Shown piece after piece: positions 26,244 through 35,109 of a stretch of DNA of 64,000 nucleotides. How positions within the stretch are numbered: position 1 is the stretch's first letter; the number at the start of each line of letters is the position of its first letter. The notes beneath the pieces were generated by a model that made no database searches, was not told where the DNA came from, and worked only from the letters and a program-made list of their open reading frames with translations. The stretch comes from Streptomyces marinisediminis (GTDB lineage Bacteria; Actinomycetota; Actinomycetes; Streptomycetales; Streptomycetaceae), in the NCBI RefSeq assembly GCF_026262575.1, contig NZ_JAPKFL010000001.1:248001-312000 (forward strand). The letters run 5' to 3'. A program made the position numbers and the translations under genes.

Positions 26244-28772
26244 ATGACGGCGGAGACCCAGCCCCAGCCCGCCGCGGGGTACGCCGCGGCCCGCCTGCGC
26301 CTGCTGCGCGGCACCGCGTCCGGCGGGCACCGCCGCGCCGCCCTGGCCACGCTCACCGACACCTGGCTCGCGGGTCTGCTCGCCCGGGCGGGCGGCGGGC
26401 GCGCCCCCACCGGCGTCGCCCTCGTCGCCGTGGGCGGGTACGGACGCGGCGAGCTCTCGCCCCGCAGCGACCTGGACGTGCTGCTCCTGCACGACGGCGC
26501 CCGCGCGGCGGCGGAGCTGGCGGCCCTGGCCGACGGCCTGTGGTACCCGGTGTGGGACCAGGGCCTCGACCTCGACCACGCCGTGCGCACCGTGGCCGAG
26601 GCGCGGCGGACCGCCGCCGACGACCTCAAGGCCCAGCTCGGACTGCTGGACGCCCGGCACGTCGCCGGGGACGCCGGGCTCACCGCCGTCCTGCGCACCG
26701 AACTGCTCGCCCAGTGGCGCGCGCAGGCCCCGCGCCGCCTGCCGGAGCTGCGGGCACTGGGCCGCGCGCGCGCCGAGCGCCACGGCGAGGCGCGGTACCT
26801 CCTCGAACCCGACGTCAAGGAGGCCCGCGGCGGCCTGCGCGACGTGACCGCCCTGCGCGCGGTGGCCGCGTCCTGGCTGGCCGACGCGCCCCGCGCGGGC
26901 CTGGCCGCCGCCCGCGCCACCCTGCTGGACGCCCGCGACGCCCTGCACCTGACCACCGGCCGTGCCACCGACCGGCTCGCGCTCCAGGACCAGGACCAGG
27001 TGGCGCGCGCGCTCGGCGTGCACGGCGCCGACGCCCTGCTGCGCCGGGTCTACGAGGCGGCCCGCACGATCACCTACGCCCAGGACGTCACCTGGCGCGA
27101 GGTGGACCGCGTGCTGCGCTCCCGCACCGCCGGGCGCGGGCCGCGCGCCCTGACCGGCGGCCGGGTCGCCCGGCGCGGCGCGCCCGAGCGCACGCCGCTG
27201 GCCGAGGGCGTGGTGGAACAGGACGGCGAGGCGGTGCTCGCCCGCACCGCCCGTCCCGAACGCGACCCGTGCCTGGTGCTGCGCGCCGCCGCGGCCGCCG
27301 CGCGGGCCGGGTTGCCGCTCGCGCCCGCCACCGCGCGGCGGCTCGCCCGGGAGGCCGCGCCGCTCCCGGTGCCCTGGCCGGCCGAGGCCCGCGAACTGCT
27401 GGTCACCCTGCTCGGCGCCGGTCCGGCCGCGGTGGGGGTGTGGGAGGCGCTGGAGGCCGAGGGGCTGGTGGCCGCGCTGCTGCCGGACTGGGAGCGGGTC
27501 CGCTGCCGCCCGCAGCGCAACCCCGTGCACCGCTGGACCGTGGACCGCCACCTGGTCGAGACCGCGGTGCGGGCCGCGGCGCTCACCCGCCGGGTGCGGC
27601 GGCCGGACCTGCTGCTGGTCGGCGCGCTGCTGCACGACATCGGCAAGGGCTGGCCCGGCGACCACTGCGTCGTGGGGGAGACCATCGCCCGCGACACGGC
27701 CGCCCGCATGGGCTTCGGTCCGGCCGACACCGCCGTGCTGGCCGCGCTCGTGCGCCACCACCTGCTCCTGGTCCACACCGCCACGCGCCGCGACCTGGAC
27801 GACCCGGCCACGGTCACCGCCGTCGCCGCGGCCGTCGGTGACGTCGGCACGCTGGAGCTGCTGCACGCGGTGACCGAGGCGGACGCGCTGGCCACCGGCC
27901 CCGCCGCCTGGTCCCCGTGGCGGGACCGGCTGGTCACCGACCTCGCCGGGCGCGTCGCCGCCGTCCTCGCCGGCGAGCCGCTCCCCGCGCCGGCGGCCCG
28001 GCCCGGGGCGCGGGCGCAGCGCCTGGCCGCGGCGGCCTCCCGCGCCGACGGACCGGTCTTGGCGCTGCACGCGCGGCCGGAGGAGGGCCCGCGCGCCGCC
28101 GGGCAGGCCGCCGCGGCGTCCGCGAACGCCACCGGCGGACGCCGCGGGGCGGACGGCGCGCACGGCGTGCACGGCACGGCCGACGGGGCCGGTGCGGCGG
28201 GCGCGCCCCTCGGCGTCGAACTGCTCGTCGCGCTGCCGGAGCACCCCCGCGCGCTGTCCGCCGTCGCCGGGGTGCTCGCCCTGCACCGCCTCACCGTCCG
28301 CTCGGCGGAGCTGCGCGGTGCCCACCCGGCGGGCGGCGGGCCCGTGCTGCTGCTGACCTGGCGCGTCGCGGCCGAGTACGGCTCGCTGCCCGCGGCCGAC
28401 CGGCTGCGGGCCGACCTCAAACGGGCCCTGGCCGGCACGCTGGACGTCCCCGCCAAGCTGGCCGAGCGCGAGCGGGCCTACCGGAACCGGGGGCGCGGCG
28501 CCCAGGCCCCGCCCCCGCGCGTCACCGTCGCGCCGGACGGCTCGCGGCGGGCCACCGTCGTCGAGGTGCGCGCCCGGGACGCCTCCGGCCTGCTCCACCG
28601 CATCGGACGGGCCCTGGAGGAAGCGGGCGTGACCGTCCGCAGCGCGCACGTCAGCACCCGGGGCGCCGACGCCGTGGACGCCTTCTACGTCACCGCTCCC
28701 GACGGTGCACCGCTGCCCCGCGCGGACGCCGCCGAGCTGGCCCGCGCGCTCCAGTGCGCCCTGGGCGGCTGA
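26244..28772 (+). CDS. glnD: PII adenylyl/uridylyl-transferase GlnD
   Basis: GlnD modifies and demodifies GlnK; in actinomycetes it attaches AMP to Tyr51. The 842-residue protein has the nucleotidyltransferase motif GGYGRGELSPRSDLDVLLL near residue 63, the HD domain with LLHDIGKG near 463 and RHHLL near 507, and two ACT domains at about 655-735 and 770-842, separated by basic and Pro-rich sequence. An Ala/Gly-rich insert (about 610-652) precedes the first ACT domain. ATG 26244 has GGGAG nearby. It is the last gene of the amtB operon. Its stop codon lies within the ffh promoter. Confidence 0.94.
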   Translation: MTAETQPQPAAGYAAARLRLLRGTASGGHRRAALATLTDTWLAGLLARAGGGRAPTGVALVAVGGYGRGELSPRSDLDVLLLHDGARAAAELAALADGLWYPVWDQGLDLDHAVRTVAEARRTAADDLKAQLGLLDARHVAGDAGLTAVLRTELLAQWRAQAPRRLPELRALGRARAERHGEARYLLEPDVKEARGGLRDVTALRAVAASWLADAPRAGLAAARATLLDARDALHLTTGRATDRLALQDQDQVARALGVHGADALLRRVYEAARTITYAQDVTWREVDRVLRSRTAGRGPRALTGGRVARRGAPERTPLAEGVVEQDGEAVLARTARPERDPCLVLRAAAAAARAGLPLAPATARRLAREAAPLPVPWPAEARELLVTLLGAGPAAVGVWEALEAEGLVAALLPDWERVRCRPQRNPVHRWTVDRHLVETAVRAAALTRRVRRPDLLLVGALLHDIGKGWPGDHCVVGETIARDTAARMGFGPADTAVLAALVRHHLLLVHTATRRDLDDPATVTAVAAAVGDVGTLELLHAVTEADALATGPAAWSPWRDRLVTDLAGRVAAVLAGEPLPAPAARPGARAQRLAAAASRADGPVLALHARPEEGPRAAGQAAAASANATGGRRGADGAHGVHGTADGAGAAGAPLGVELLVALPEHPRALSAVAGVLALHRLTVRSAELRGAHPAGGGPVLLLTWRVAAEYGSLPAADRLRADLKRALAGTLDVPAKLAERERAYRNRGRGAQAPPPRVTVAPDGSRRATVVEVRARDASGLLHRIGRALEEAGVTVRSAHVSTRGADAVDAFYVTAPDGAPLPRADAAELARALQCALGG

Positions 28773-28798
28773 CCGGACCCCCGGCGGGCGGATACCCT
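28769..28798 (+). promoter_or_regulatory. Promoter of ffh overlapping the glnD stop codon
   Basis: CTGACC (28769-28774), an 18-bp spacer and TACCCT (28793-28798) resemble a vegetative promoter. The same -35 and spacer occur before sipZ. It would give ffh a leader of about 100 nt. Confidence 0.55.
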
Positions 28799-28903
28799 TG
28801 GGCGATGCGTGCCGCGACGCCCCCGCTGGGACCGTCGGTCCAGCCGGGACACCGCGGTACGTCCGACCGCCGGCACCGATGTACGTGAGGATTCGCGACC
28901 GCC

Positions 28904-30478
28904 GTGTTCGACACTCTCTCCGATCGCCTCGCAGCAACCTTCAAGAACCTCAGGGGCAAGGGCCGCTTGAGCGAGGCGGACATCGACGCCACGGCGCGCG
29001 AGATCCGCATCGCACTGCTGGAGGCCGACGTCGCGCTGCCCGTCGTGCGGGCGTTCATCAAGCAGGTCAAGGAGCGGGCGCTGGGCGCCGAGGTCTCCAA
29101 GGCGCTCAACCCGGCCCAGCAGGTCATCAAGATCGTCAACGACGAGCTGGTCGGCATCCTCGGCGGTGAGGCGCGGCAGCTCCGCTTCGCCAAGCAGCCG
29201 CCGACGGTGATCATGCTCGCCGGCCTCCAGGGCGCCGGCAAGACCACGCTGGCCGGCAAGCTCGGCAGGTGGCTGAAGAGCAAGGGCCACACGCCGCTGC
29301 TGGTGGCCTGCGACCTCCAGCGTCCCAACGCCGTCGGCCAGCTCAGCGTCGTCGCCGAGCGCGCGGGCGTCGGCGTCTACGCCCCGGAGCCCGGCAACGG
29401 CGTCGGCGACCCGGTGCGGGTCGCCACGGACTCGATCCAGTACGCCCGGACCAAGCAGCACGACATCGTCATCGTCGACACCGCCGGCCGCCTGGGCATC
29501 GACCAGGAGATGATGCGGCAGGCCGCCGACATCCGGGACGCGGTCAGCCCGGACGAGGTGCTGTTCGTCGTCGACGCCATGATCGGTCAGGACGCCGTCC
29601 ACACCGCCGAGGCGTTCCGGGACGGCGTCGGCTTCGACGGCGTCGTGCTGTCCAAGCTCGACGGCGACGCGCGCGGTGGTGCGGCGCTCTCCATCGCCCA
29701 CGTCACCGGGCGCAAGATCATGTTCGCCTCCAACGGCGAGAAGCTGGACGAGTTCGACGCCTTCCACCCCGACCGGATGGCCTCGCGCATCCTCGGCATG
29801 GGCGACGTCCTCAGCCTCATCGAGAAGGCCGAGCAGACCTTCAGCCAGCAAGAGGCCGAGAAGATGGCCGCCAAGCTGGCGAAGGGCCCCAAGGAGTTCA
29901 CCCTCGACGACTTCCTGGCCCAGATGGAGCAGGTCAGGAAGATGGGCTCGATCTCCAAGCTGCTCGGCATGATGCCGGGCATGGGCCAGATCAAGGACCA
30001 GATCAACAACCTGGACGAGCGCGACGTCGACCGCACCGCCGCGATCATCAAGTCCATGACGCCCGGCGAGCGCCACGACCCGACGATCATCAACGGCTCG
30101 CGGCGCGCGCGCATCGCCCGCGGCTCCGGGGTGGACGTCAGCGCGGTCAAGTCGCTGGTGGAGCGGTTCTTCGAGGCCCGCAAGATGATGTCGCGCATGG
30201 CCCAGGGCGGCGGCATGCCCGGGATGCCCGGCATGCCGGGGATGCCGGGCGCGGGCGGCGGAACGAAGAAGAAGGGCAAGCAGCAGAAGAAGGCCAAGGG
30301 CAAGCGGCAGTCCGGCAACCCGATGAAGCGCCGCCAGGAGGAGCAGGCCGCCGCGGCCCGCCGGGAGGGCGGGGACGGCGGTGACGGCGGCAACGCCTTC
30401 GGCCTGCCCGGCGCGGGCCAGGACGCGGGGGACTTCGAGCTGCCCAAGGAGTTCCGGGACCTGCTGCCGCCGAAGTGA
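28904..30478 (+). CDS. ffh: Signal recognition particle protein Ffh
   Basis: Ffh is the SRP54-type GTPase that binds signal sequences on ribosomes. The 524-residue protein has the N domain (residues 1-95), G1 GLQGAGKTTLAGKLG near 107, DTAGRLG near 191, and TKLDGD-type motif SKLDGDARGG near 250. The methionine-rich M domain (about 300-435) is followed by an extended tail with a GMPGMPGMPGMPG stretch and Lys-rich sequence. The G1 and G4 regions mirror FtsY. The start is GTG 28904. A GAGGA lies 14 nt upstream, slightly far. A strong hairpin follows the gene. Confidence 0.96.
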   Translation: MFDTLSDRLAATFKNLRGKGRLSEADIDATAREIRIALLEADVALPVVRAFIKQVKERALGAEVSKALNPAQQVIKIVNDELVGILGGEARQLRFAKQPPTVIMLAGLQGAGKTTLAGKLGRWLKSKGHTPLLVACDLQRPNAVGQLSVVAERAGVGVYAPEPGNGVGDPVRVATDSIQYARTKQHDIVIVDTAGRLGIDQEMMRQAADIRDAVSPDEVLFVVDAMIGQDAVHTAEAFRDGVGFDGVVLSKLDGDARGGAALSIAHVTGRKIMFASNGEKLDEFDAFHPDRMASRILGMGDVLSLIEKAEQTFSQQEAEKMAAKLAKGPKEFTLDDFLAQMEQVRKMGSISKLLGMMPGMGQIKDQINNLDERDVDRTAAIIKSMTPGERHDPTIINGSRRARIARGSGVDVSAVKSLVERFFEARKMMSRMAQGGGMPGMPGMPGMPGAGGGTKKKGKQQKKAKGKRQSGNPMKRRQEEQAAAARREGGDGGDGGNAFGLPGAGQDAGDFELPKEFRDLLPPK

Positions 30479-30486
30479 CGCGGCCC

Positions 30487-30521
30487 GCGCACCCGGGACG
30501 CGCGGCGCGGCCCGGGTGCGC
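30487..30521 (+). terminator. Hairpin terminator after ffh
   Basis: GCGCACCCGGG (30487-30497) pairs perfectly with CCCGGGTGCGC (30511-30521) around a 13-nt loop, beginning 9 bp after the ffh stop. The following 170 bp are repetitive GC sequence with several further copies of CCCGGGTGCG and no ORF of note. Confidence 0.75.
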
Positions 30522-30693
30522 GGGACGCGCGGCGCGGGCCGGCACGCGGGGTCGCCCGGGTGCGGAAGGCGGCCCGTTGGGCGGCGCGGCCCGGGTGCGG
30601 GGGCGCCGTGCGCCGCTCCCGGGCCGGGGCTCCGGCGGGGCCCGTCGCCCGGGGCGCGTCCGCCCCGGGCAGCCGCCGCGCCCGCCCGCGTGC

Positions 30694-31491
30694 CTACACG
30701 CGGGCGATCACGTACCGGAAGAGGTTCGGCAGCCACACCGTGCCGTCGGCGCGCACGTGCGGGTGCAGCGTCTCGGCCAGCTCCTTGCGCACCTGCCCCT
30801 CGTCCGTCGCCCGCACCGCCGCCGCGTAGAACCCCGTGGACAGCAGTCCGCGCACGGCGCTGTCCAGGTCGGCGTAGCCGAACGGGCAGGACACCCGGCC
30901 GGAGCCGTCCGGGCTCAGCCCGGCCTGCCGGGCGAGGTTCTCCAGGTCGTCGCGCCCGCGCGGCTGCCAGCACGCCCCGTGGTGGAGCGGCTCGGCGAGC
31001 CGCGCCGCGATGCGCAGGGCCGGGGCGGCGGCGCAGCGCTCGGCCGGGCCCCAGTCGGCCAGGACGACGGTGCTGCCGCGCTCGGCGTGCCGCGCGGCGG
31101 CGGACAGGGTGGCCGCGCGCGGCCGTGCGTCGAACGCGGTGACGAGGTTGTACGGGGCGCCCTCCGGCCGGGCCGCGCGCGCGGCCGGCTCGCCGTGCGC
31201 CAGCCGCACCGCGTAGGGCCGCCCACCCCGCTGCGGCTCGCCGAGCAGCCGGGCCCGCGCCAAGGCGAGCCGGTGCTCGTCGGTGTCCAGGCCGGTCACC
31301 TCCGCCCCGCGGCCGGCCGCCAGCAGCAGGGCCAGCCCGGAGCCGCAGCCGAGCCCGAGCAGCCGGGTGTGCGGCCCGACCTCCAGCCGGTCGTAGACCG
31401 CCTCGTAGAGCGGCACGAGCATGCGCTCCTGGATCTCCGCCCAGTCACGGGCTGCGCGAGGGAGGTGCTGAGGCATGAACGTAGCTGTCAT
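30694..31491 (-). CDS. SAM-dependent methyltransferase-like protein
   Basis: The 265-residue protein has a class I methyltransferase fold: motif I reads LLGLGCGSGLALLLAA near residue 41 and an acidic motif II GLDTDEHRLALARARL near 64. Residues beyond 200 form a tail ending FRYVIARV. The substrate cannot be predicted. The ATG is at 31491 on the minus strand, preceded by AGGGGCG. It is a single gene between ffh and proS, divergent from proS. In the expected D/E-x-G-x-G-x-G motif the first acidic residue is absent (LGLGCGSG), which is a tolerated variation. Confidence 0.8.
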   Translation of the reverse strand: MTATFMPQHLPRAARDWAEIQERMLVPLYEAVYDRLEVGPHTRLLGLGCGSGLALLLAAGRGAEVTGLDTDEHRLALARARLLGEPQRGGRPYAVRLAHGEPAARAARPEGAPYNLVTAFDARPRAATLSAAARHAERGSTVVLADWGPAERCAAAPALRIAARLAEPLHHGACWQPRGRDDLENLARQAGLSPDGSGRVSCPFGYADLDSAVRGLLSTGFYAAAVRATDEGQVRKELAETLHPHVRADGTVWLPNLFRYVIARV

Positions 31492-31762
31492 CACAGGCGC
31501 CCCTATCCGGTCCGCGTGTCCGTCGTCGGCTTGTCGTACTGCCGTGGTCCCGGGCCGTCGCCCGCTCCCCGGGTGGGCCGCTCCTGCCCCCACGGGAGCC
31601 GCGTCCTCATGCCAGGGAACTCCCGATCGCCGCCCGCGTCCAGTGGACGGGGCGGAGCGGAGCACCCCTTCCGGCCGTGCCGGGTGAACCCCGCGCGGCG
31701 CGGTGAGACACCGCGGTGCGGCGGTGCGGGGTATCGATTCACGCTTTGGCGGCGGGCCGCCG

Positions 31763-31768
31763 TAACAT
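31763..31768 (+). promoter_or_regulatory. -10 element TAACAT, leaderless start of proS
   Basis: TAACAT fits TANNNT and ends exactly 7 nt before ATG 31776, with GCCCGCC between and no ribosome site. The geometry equals that at 8254 and 13566. No good -35 is found. Confidence 0.6.
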
Positions 31769-31775
31769 GCCCGCC

Positions 31776-33191
31776 ATGGCAAAGGCTCCCGTACTCACGC
31801 CCCAGGCGGACGACTTCCCGCGCTGGTACCAGGACCTGATCAACAAGGCCGAGCTGGCCGACAACGGGCCGGTGCGCGGCACCATGGTCATCCGGCCGTA
31901 CGGCTACGGGCTCTGGGAGCGGATGCAGCAGGAGATGGACGCCCGGATCAAGGCGGCGGGCGCCCAGAACGCCTACTTCCCCCTGTTCATCCCGCAGTCG
32001 TACCTGACCCGGGAAGCCGAGCACGTGGAGGGCTTCGCGCCGGAGCTCGCGGTGGTCACCCACGGCGGTGGCAAGGAGCTGGAGGAGCCCATCGTCGTCC
32101 GGCCCACCTCCGAGACCGTCATCAACGAGTACTTCTCGAAGTGGGTGCAGAGCTACCGCGACCTGCCGCTCCTGATCAACCAGTGGGCGAACGTCGTGCG
32201 CTGGGAAATGCGTCCCCGCATCTTCCTCCGAACGAGTGAGTTCCTCTGGCAGGAGGGCCACACCGCCCACGCGACGTACGAGGACGCGCGGGAGTACGCC
32301 GCCCGCATCCACCGCGATGTCTACGCCGACTTCATGCTCAACGTCCTCGGCATCGACGTCGTCCTCGGCCGCAAGACCCCGCAGGAGCGCTTCGCCGGAG
32401 CGATCAACACGCTCACGCTCGAGTCGATGATGCGGGACGGCAAGGCCCTCCAGATGGGCACCAGCCACGAGCTGGGCCAGAACTTCGCCCGCGCCTTCGA
32501 CACCCGGTACCTCTCCGGGGACGGCGAGCGCGAGCTGGTGTGGCAGACGTCGTGGGGCGTGTCGACCCGCATGGTCGGCGGCCTCATCATGACGCACGGC
32601 GACGACAACGGGCTCCGGGTGCCGCCGCGGCTCGCGCACGTCCAGGCCGTGGTGCTCGCGATCAAGGGCGACGACGCCGTGCTGGCCGCGGTCCGCGAGA
32701 TCGGCGACCGGCTCGCGGCGGCGGGCGTGCGCGTCCAGGTCGACGACCGCACCGACACCCCCTTCGGCCGCCGCGCGGTGGACTGGGAGCTCAAGGGCGT
32801 CCCCGTGCGGGTGGAGGTCGGTCCGCGCGACCTGGAGAACGGCACGGCGATGCTGGCCCGCCGCATCCCCGGCGGCAAGGAGCCGGTCCGGCTCGACGCG
32901 CTGGCCGAGGTGCTGCCGAAGGTGCTGGAAGAGGACCAGGCGCTGCTGCTGCGCGAGTCCCGCGAGCGACGCGAGGCGAACACCGCCGACGTGCGGACCG
33001 TCGAGGAGGCCGCCGAGGCCGCCACCGCCGGCGGCTGGGCCCGCATCCCGTGGGCGGACCTCGGCCCGCAGGGCGAGGCCCGCCTCGCCGAGCAGGCCGT
33101 GAGCGTGCGCTGCCTGGTGGCCGAGGACGGCTCCGTGCCCACGTCGGACGACGCCCCCGGCACGGTGGCGATCGTCGCCCGCGCGTACTGA
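31776..33191 (+). CDS. proS: Prolyl-tRNA synthetase, archaeal/eukaryotic-like type
   Basis: ProS charges tRNA-Pro. The 471-residue protein is the short form without the bacterial editing insertion. Class II motif 2 is visible in [20 protein letters not shown] near residue 148 and motif 3 in [17 protein letters not shown] near 265, where the latter's GGD/GDDNG is typical of this branch. A C-terminal anticodon-binding domain (about 285-390) is followed by a helical zinc-domain remnant ending with the ARAY terminus. I chose ATG 31776 ([10 protein letters not shown]) because of the leaderless -10. Some Streptomyces carry two prolyl-tRNA synthetases; whether a bacterial-type copy exists elsewhere cannot be seen. 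Confidence 0.95.
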   Translation: MAKAPVLTPQADDFPRWYQDLINKAELADNGPVRGTMVIRPYGYGLWERMQQEMDARIKAAGAQNAYFPLFIPQSYLTREAEHVEGFAPELAVVTHGGGKELEEPIVVRPTSETVINEYFSKWVQSYRDLPLLINQWANVVRWEMRPRIFLRTSEFLWQEGHTAHATYEDAREYAARIHRDVYADFMLNVLGIDVVLGRKTPQERFAGAINTLTLESMMRDGKALQMGTSHELGQNFARAFDTRYLSGDGERELVWQTSWGVSTRMVGGLIMTHGDDNGLRVPPRLAHVQAVVLAIKGDDAVLAAVREIGDRLAAAGVRVQVDDRTDTPFGRRAVDWELKGVPVRVEVGPRDLENGTAMLARRIPGGKEPVRLDALAEVLPKVLEEDQALLLRESRERREANTADVRTVEEAAEAATAGGWARIPWADLGPQGEARLAEQAVSVRCLVAEDGSVPTSDDAPGTVAIVARAY

Positions 33192-33217
33192 GACGCACCC
33201 GGACGCGGGGTTCGGTT

Positions 33218-33250
33218 GCGCGTACGGGCACGCACAACGCCCGTACGCGC
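33218..33250 (+). terminator. Hairpin terminator after proS
   Basis: GCGCGTACGGGC (33218-33229) and GCCCGTACGCGC (33239-33250) form a perfect 12-bp stem with a 9-nt loop, 26 bp after the proS stop. Confidence 0.85.
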
Positions 33251-33354
33251 CCGCGCGTCGCAGGACGAACGGCCGGAACTGACTGGTACGTGCAAAATAT
33301 TTCGAATGGCCCCGGAATCGGAACACTTCACCCGCCCGGCTCGTTGTTCACGAC

Positions 33355-33945
33355 GTGAGCACGACACCACCAGTTCTCGCCGCCGAGCTGGCCACCGCGT
33401 GGGCTGACATTCAGCGCCACCACGCGGAGCTGCCGGACCTGGCCGCACCGGAATCGCTGATCGGAGAGTCCTCGTCCGCCTGTGGCGCGGAGCTCTCCTT
33501 CGAGCGCCTGCTGCACGAGGCCGTCCACGGAGTCGCCGCCGCGCGCGGCGTCCGTGACACCTCGCGGGCAGGCCGATACCACAACCGCCGTTTCCTGGCG
33601 ATCGCCGAGGAGATGGGCCTGGAGCACGTCGAGGAGCCGCATCCGAGCAGCGGATTCTCGCTCGTCACGCTGACGCCGCTGGCGCGCAAGCGCTACCGCG
33701 CGACGGCCGAGCGGCTACAGCGTGCCCTCCGCGCCCACACGGCGGCCACCCGCACCGACACGGGCCGCTCCTTCCGCGGTCCGGCCGCCCGCCACGGCTC
33801 CTCAGGCGGCGGGGTACGGGTCAAGGCCGTCTGCGACTGCGGGCGCAACGTCCGCGTCGTCCCCTCGGTGCTCGCCCAGGCGCCGATCATGTGCGGTGCC
33901 TGCGGCAAGCAGTTCCGCATCCCCGAGGTGATGGCCGTGGGCTGA
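33355..33945 (+). CDS. SprT-like zinc metalloprotease-type protein
   Basis: The 196-residue protein has an HExxH motif (LLHEAVHGV, His54, Glu55, His58) followed by RAGRYHNRRFLAIAEEMGL, with the third conserved histidine of SprT-like proteins. The C-terminus has a zinc-ribbon-like pair, Cys160-x-Cys162 and Cys180-x2-Cys183 (CDC...CGAC), as in SprT/Spartan relatives. The family includes DNA-protein crosslink proteases; substrates of bacterial members are mostly unknown. GTG 33355 gives MSTTPPVLAAELATAWADIQ; no clear ribosome site precedes it, so it could be leaderless, although the -10 hexamer at the right position (CGTTGT) is poor. It lies alone between proS and rpsP. Confidence 0.82.
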   Translation: MSTTPPVLAAELATAWADIQRHHAELPDLAAPESLIGESSSACGAELSFERLLHEAVHGVAAARGVRDTSRAGRYHNRRFLAIAEEMGLEHVEEPHPSSGFSLVTLTPLARKRYRATAERLQRALRAHTAATRTDTGRSFRGPAARHGSSGGGVRVKAVCDCGRNVRVVPSVLAQAPIMCGACGKQFRIPEVMAVG

Positions 33946-34320
33946 GGCCGGACTGCGCAGGCCACCCGAAACGGCGGACCCCCCTCGCCTGCCGTTTCCC
34001 CCACCGGCTCAGCACCGATGACGCTGACGCACACCGGTTCGGCACCGACACCGACACCGACACCGACACCACCACCGACCCATCCGCCCGTCCCCAGGGG
34101 CGGGTGGGCGCATCCGGTGCGCTCCCTCCCACGCCCCCGGCCCGGTGCCCGCCCCGGCGGACCGGGACGCGCGAGGCGTGTGGCAGAATGGTCCGCTGAA
34201 CTCGACAGCCGTGCGGACCCTCTCTCCTCCGGCTGACGCGTCCACCGGGCGCCCCGGTCCCACCACCCCACGTGGCGTTCCGCCGTGCCCACCCCGTCAA
34301 GACCAGGAGACACCACACCC
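33946..34320. other. Intergenic region with hexamer repeat before rpsP
   Basis: No gene is apparent. It holds four tandem copies of CACCGA (34043-34066) within an ACC-rich stretch, and a candidate -10 CAGAAT at 34184-34189, about 130 bp before rpsP, without a matching -35. Just before rpsP lies AGGAG, the ribosome site. Confidence 0.45.
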
Positions 34321-34770
34321 GTGGCAGTCAAGATCAAGCTGAAGCGTCTGGGCAAGATCCGTTCGCCTCACTACCGCATCATCGTCGCCGACTCCCGCAC
34401 TCGCCGGGACGGCCGCGCCATCGAGGAGATCGGCCTGTACCACCCGGTGCAGAACCCCTCCCGCATCGAGGTCGACAGCGAGCGCGCCCAGTACTGGCTG
34501 GGTGTCGGCGCGCAGCCGACCGAGCCCGTGCTGGCGATCCTCAAGGTCACCGGCGACTGGCAGAAGTTCAAGGGCCTTCCCGCCCCGGAGCCGATGAAGG
34601 TCGCCGAGCCGAAGGCCGACAAGAAGGCGCTCTTCGAGGCCGCCGCCAAGGACTCCGGCGACGAGCCCAAGGGTGAGGCGATCACCCCGAAGGCGAAGAA
34701 GGCCGACAAGGCCGACAAGGGTGCCGACGCCGAGGCCGCCGCCTCGCCCGCCGAGTCCACCGAGGCCTGA
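34321..34770 (+). CDS. rpsP: 30S ribosomal protein S16
   Basis: S16 is a small-subunit assembly protein. The first 90 residues ([20 protein letters not shown] onward) are the conserved fold. The C-terminus extends to 149 residues with an Ala/Lys/Glu-rich, charged tail ([10 protein letters not shown] region), as is usual in Streptomyces. GTG 34321 follows AGGAGACACC. It is the first gene of the rpsP-khpA-rimM-trmD cluster, with khpA starting two bases after its stop codon. Confidence 0.96.
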   Translation: MAVKIKLKRLGKIRSPHYRIIVADSRTRRDGRAIEEIGLYHPVQNPSRIEVDSERAQYWLGVGAQPTEPVLAILKVTGDWQKFKGLPAPEPMKVAEPKADKKALFEAAAKDSGDEPKGEAITPKAKKADKADKGADAEAAASPAESTEA

Positions 34771-34772
34771 GC

Positions 34773-35012
34773 ATGCTGGAAGAGGCCCTCGAACATCTGG
34801 TCAAGGGCATCGTCGAGCATCCCGAAGAGGTGCAGGTCGCCTCGCGCAACCTGCGCCGCGGGCGCGTTCTCGAGGTGCGGGTCCACCCCGACGACCTCGG
34901 CAAAGTGATCGGCCGCAACGGCCGCACCGCCCGCTCCCTGCGCACCGTCGTGGGGGCGCTCGGTGGCCGGGGCATCCGCGTCGACCTGGTCGACGTCGAC
35001 GCCGTCCACTGA
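34773..35012 (+). CDS. khpA: KH-domain RNA-binding protein (KhpA family)
   Basis: This 79-residue protein is a single KH domain; GxxG loop [12 protein letters not shown] near residue 45. KhpA-type proteins bind RNA and in Firmicutes act with KhpB in cell elongation control. It begins two bases after the rpsP stop and is clearly co-translated. A strong hairpin follows the gene. Confidence 0.9.
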   Translation: MLEEALEHLVKGIVEHPEEVQVASRNLRRGRVLEVRVHPDDLGKVIGRNGRTARSLRTVVGALGGRGIRVDLVDVDAVH

Positions 35013-35032
35013 GCGAGGACACCGCACCGGCA

Positions 35033-35065
35033 CGGGCCGGGAACGGCAGCGCCGTTCCCGGCCCG
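35033..35065 (+). terminator. Perfect hairpin between khpA and rimM
   Basis: A 15-bp perfect stem (35033-35047 with 35051-35065) with an AGC loop lies in the 97-bp gap between khpA and rimM. It could terminate part of the transcripts or stabilise the upstream mRNA, which would set ribosomal protein S16 levels above RimM and TrmD. No T-tract follows. Confidence 0.7.
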
Positions 35066-35109
35066 CGTGCGATCGACCGAGCAAGACACCGGGGAACGAA
35101 GGACGGCAC

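Noticed and set aside
30522-30693. Repeated CCCGGGTGCG segments after ffh as a mobile or REP element
   Set aside because: Irregular spacing and no terminal symmetry; treated as GC-rich intergenic sequence.
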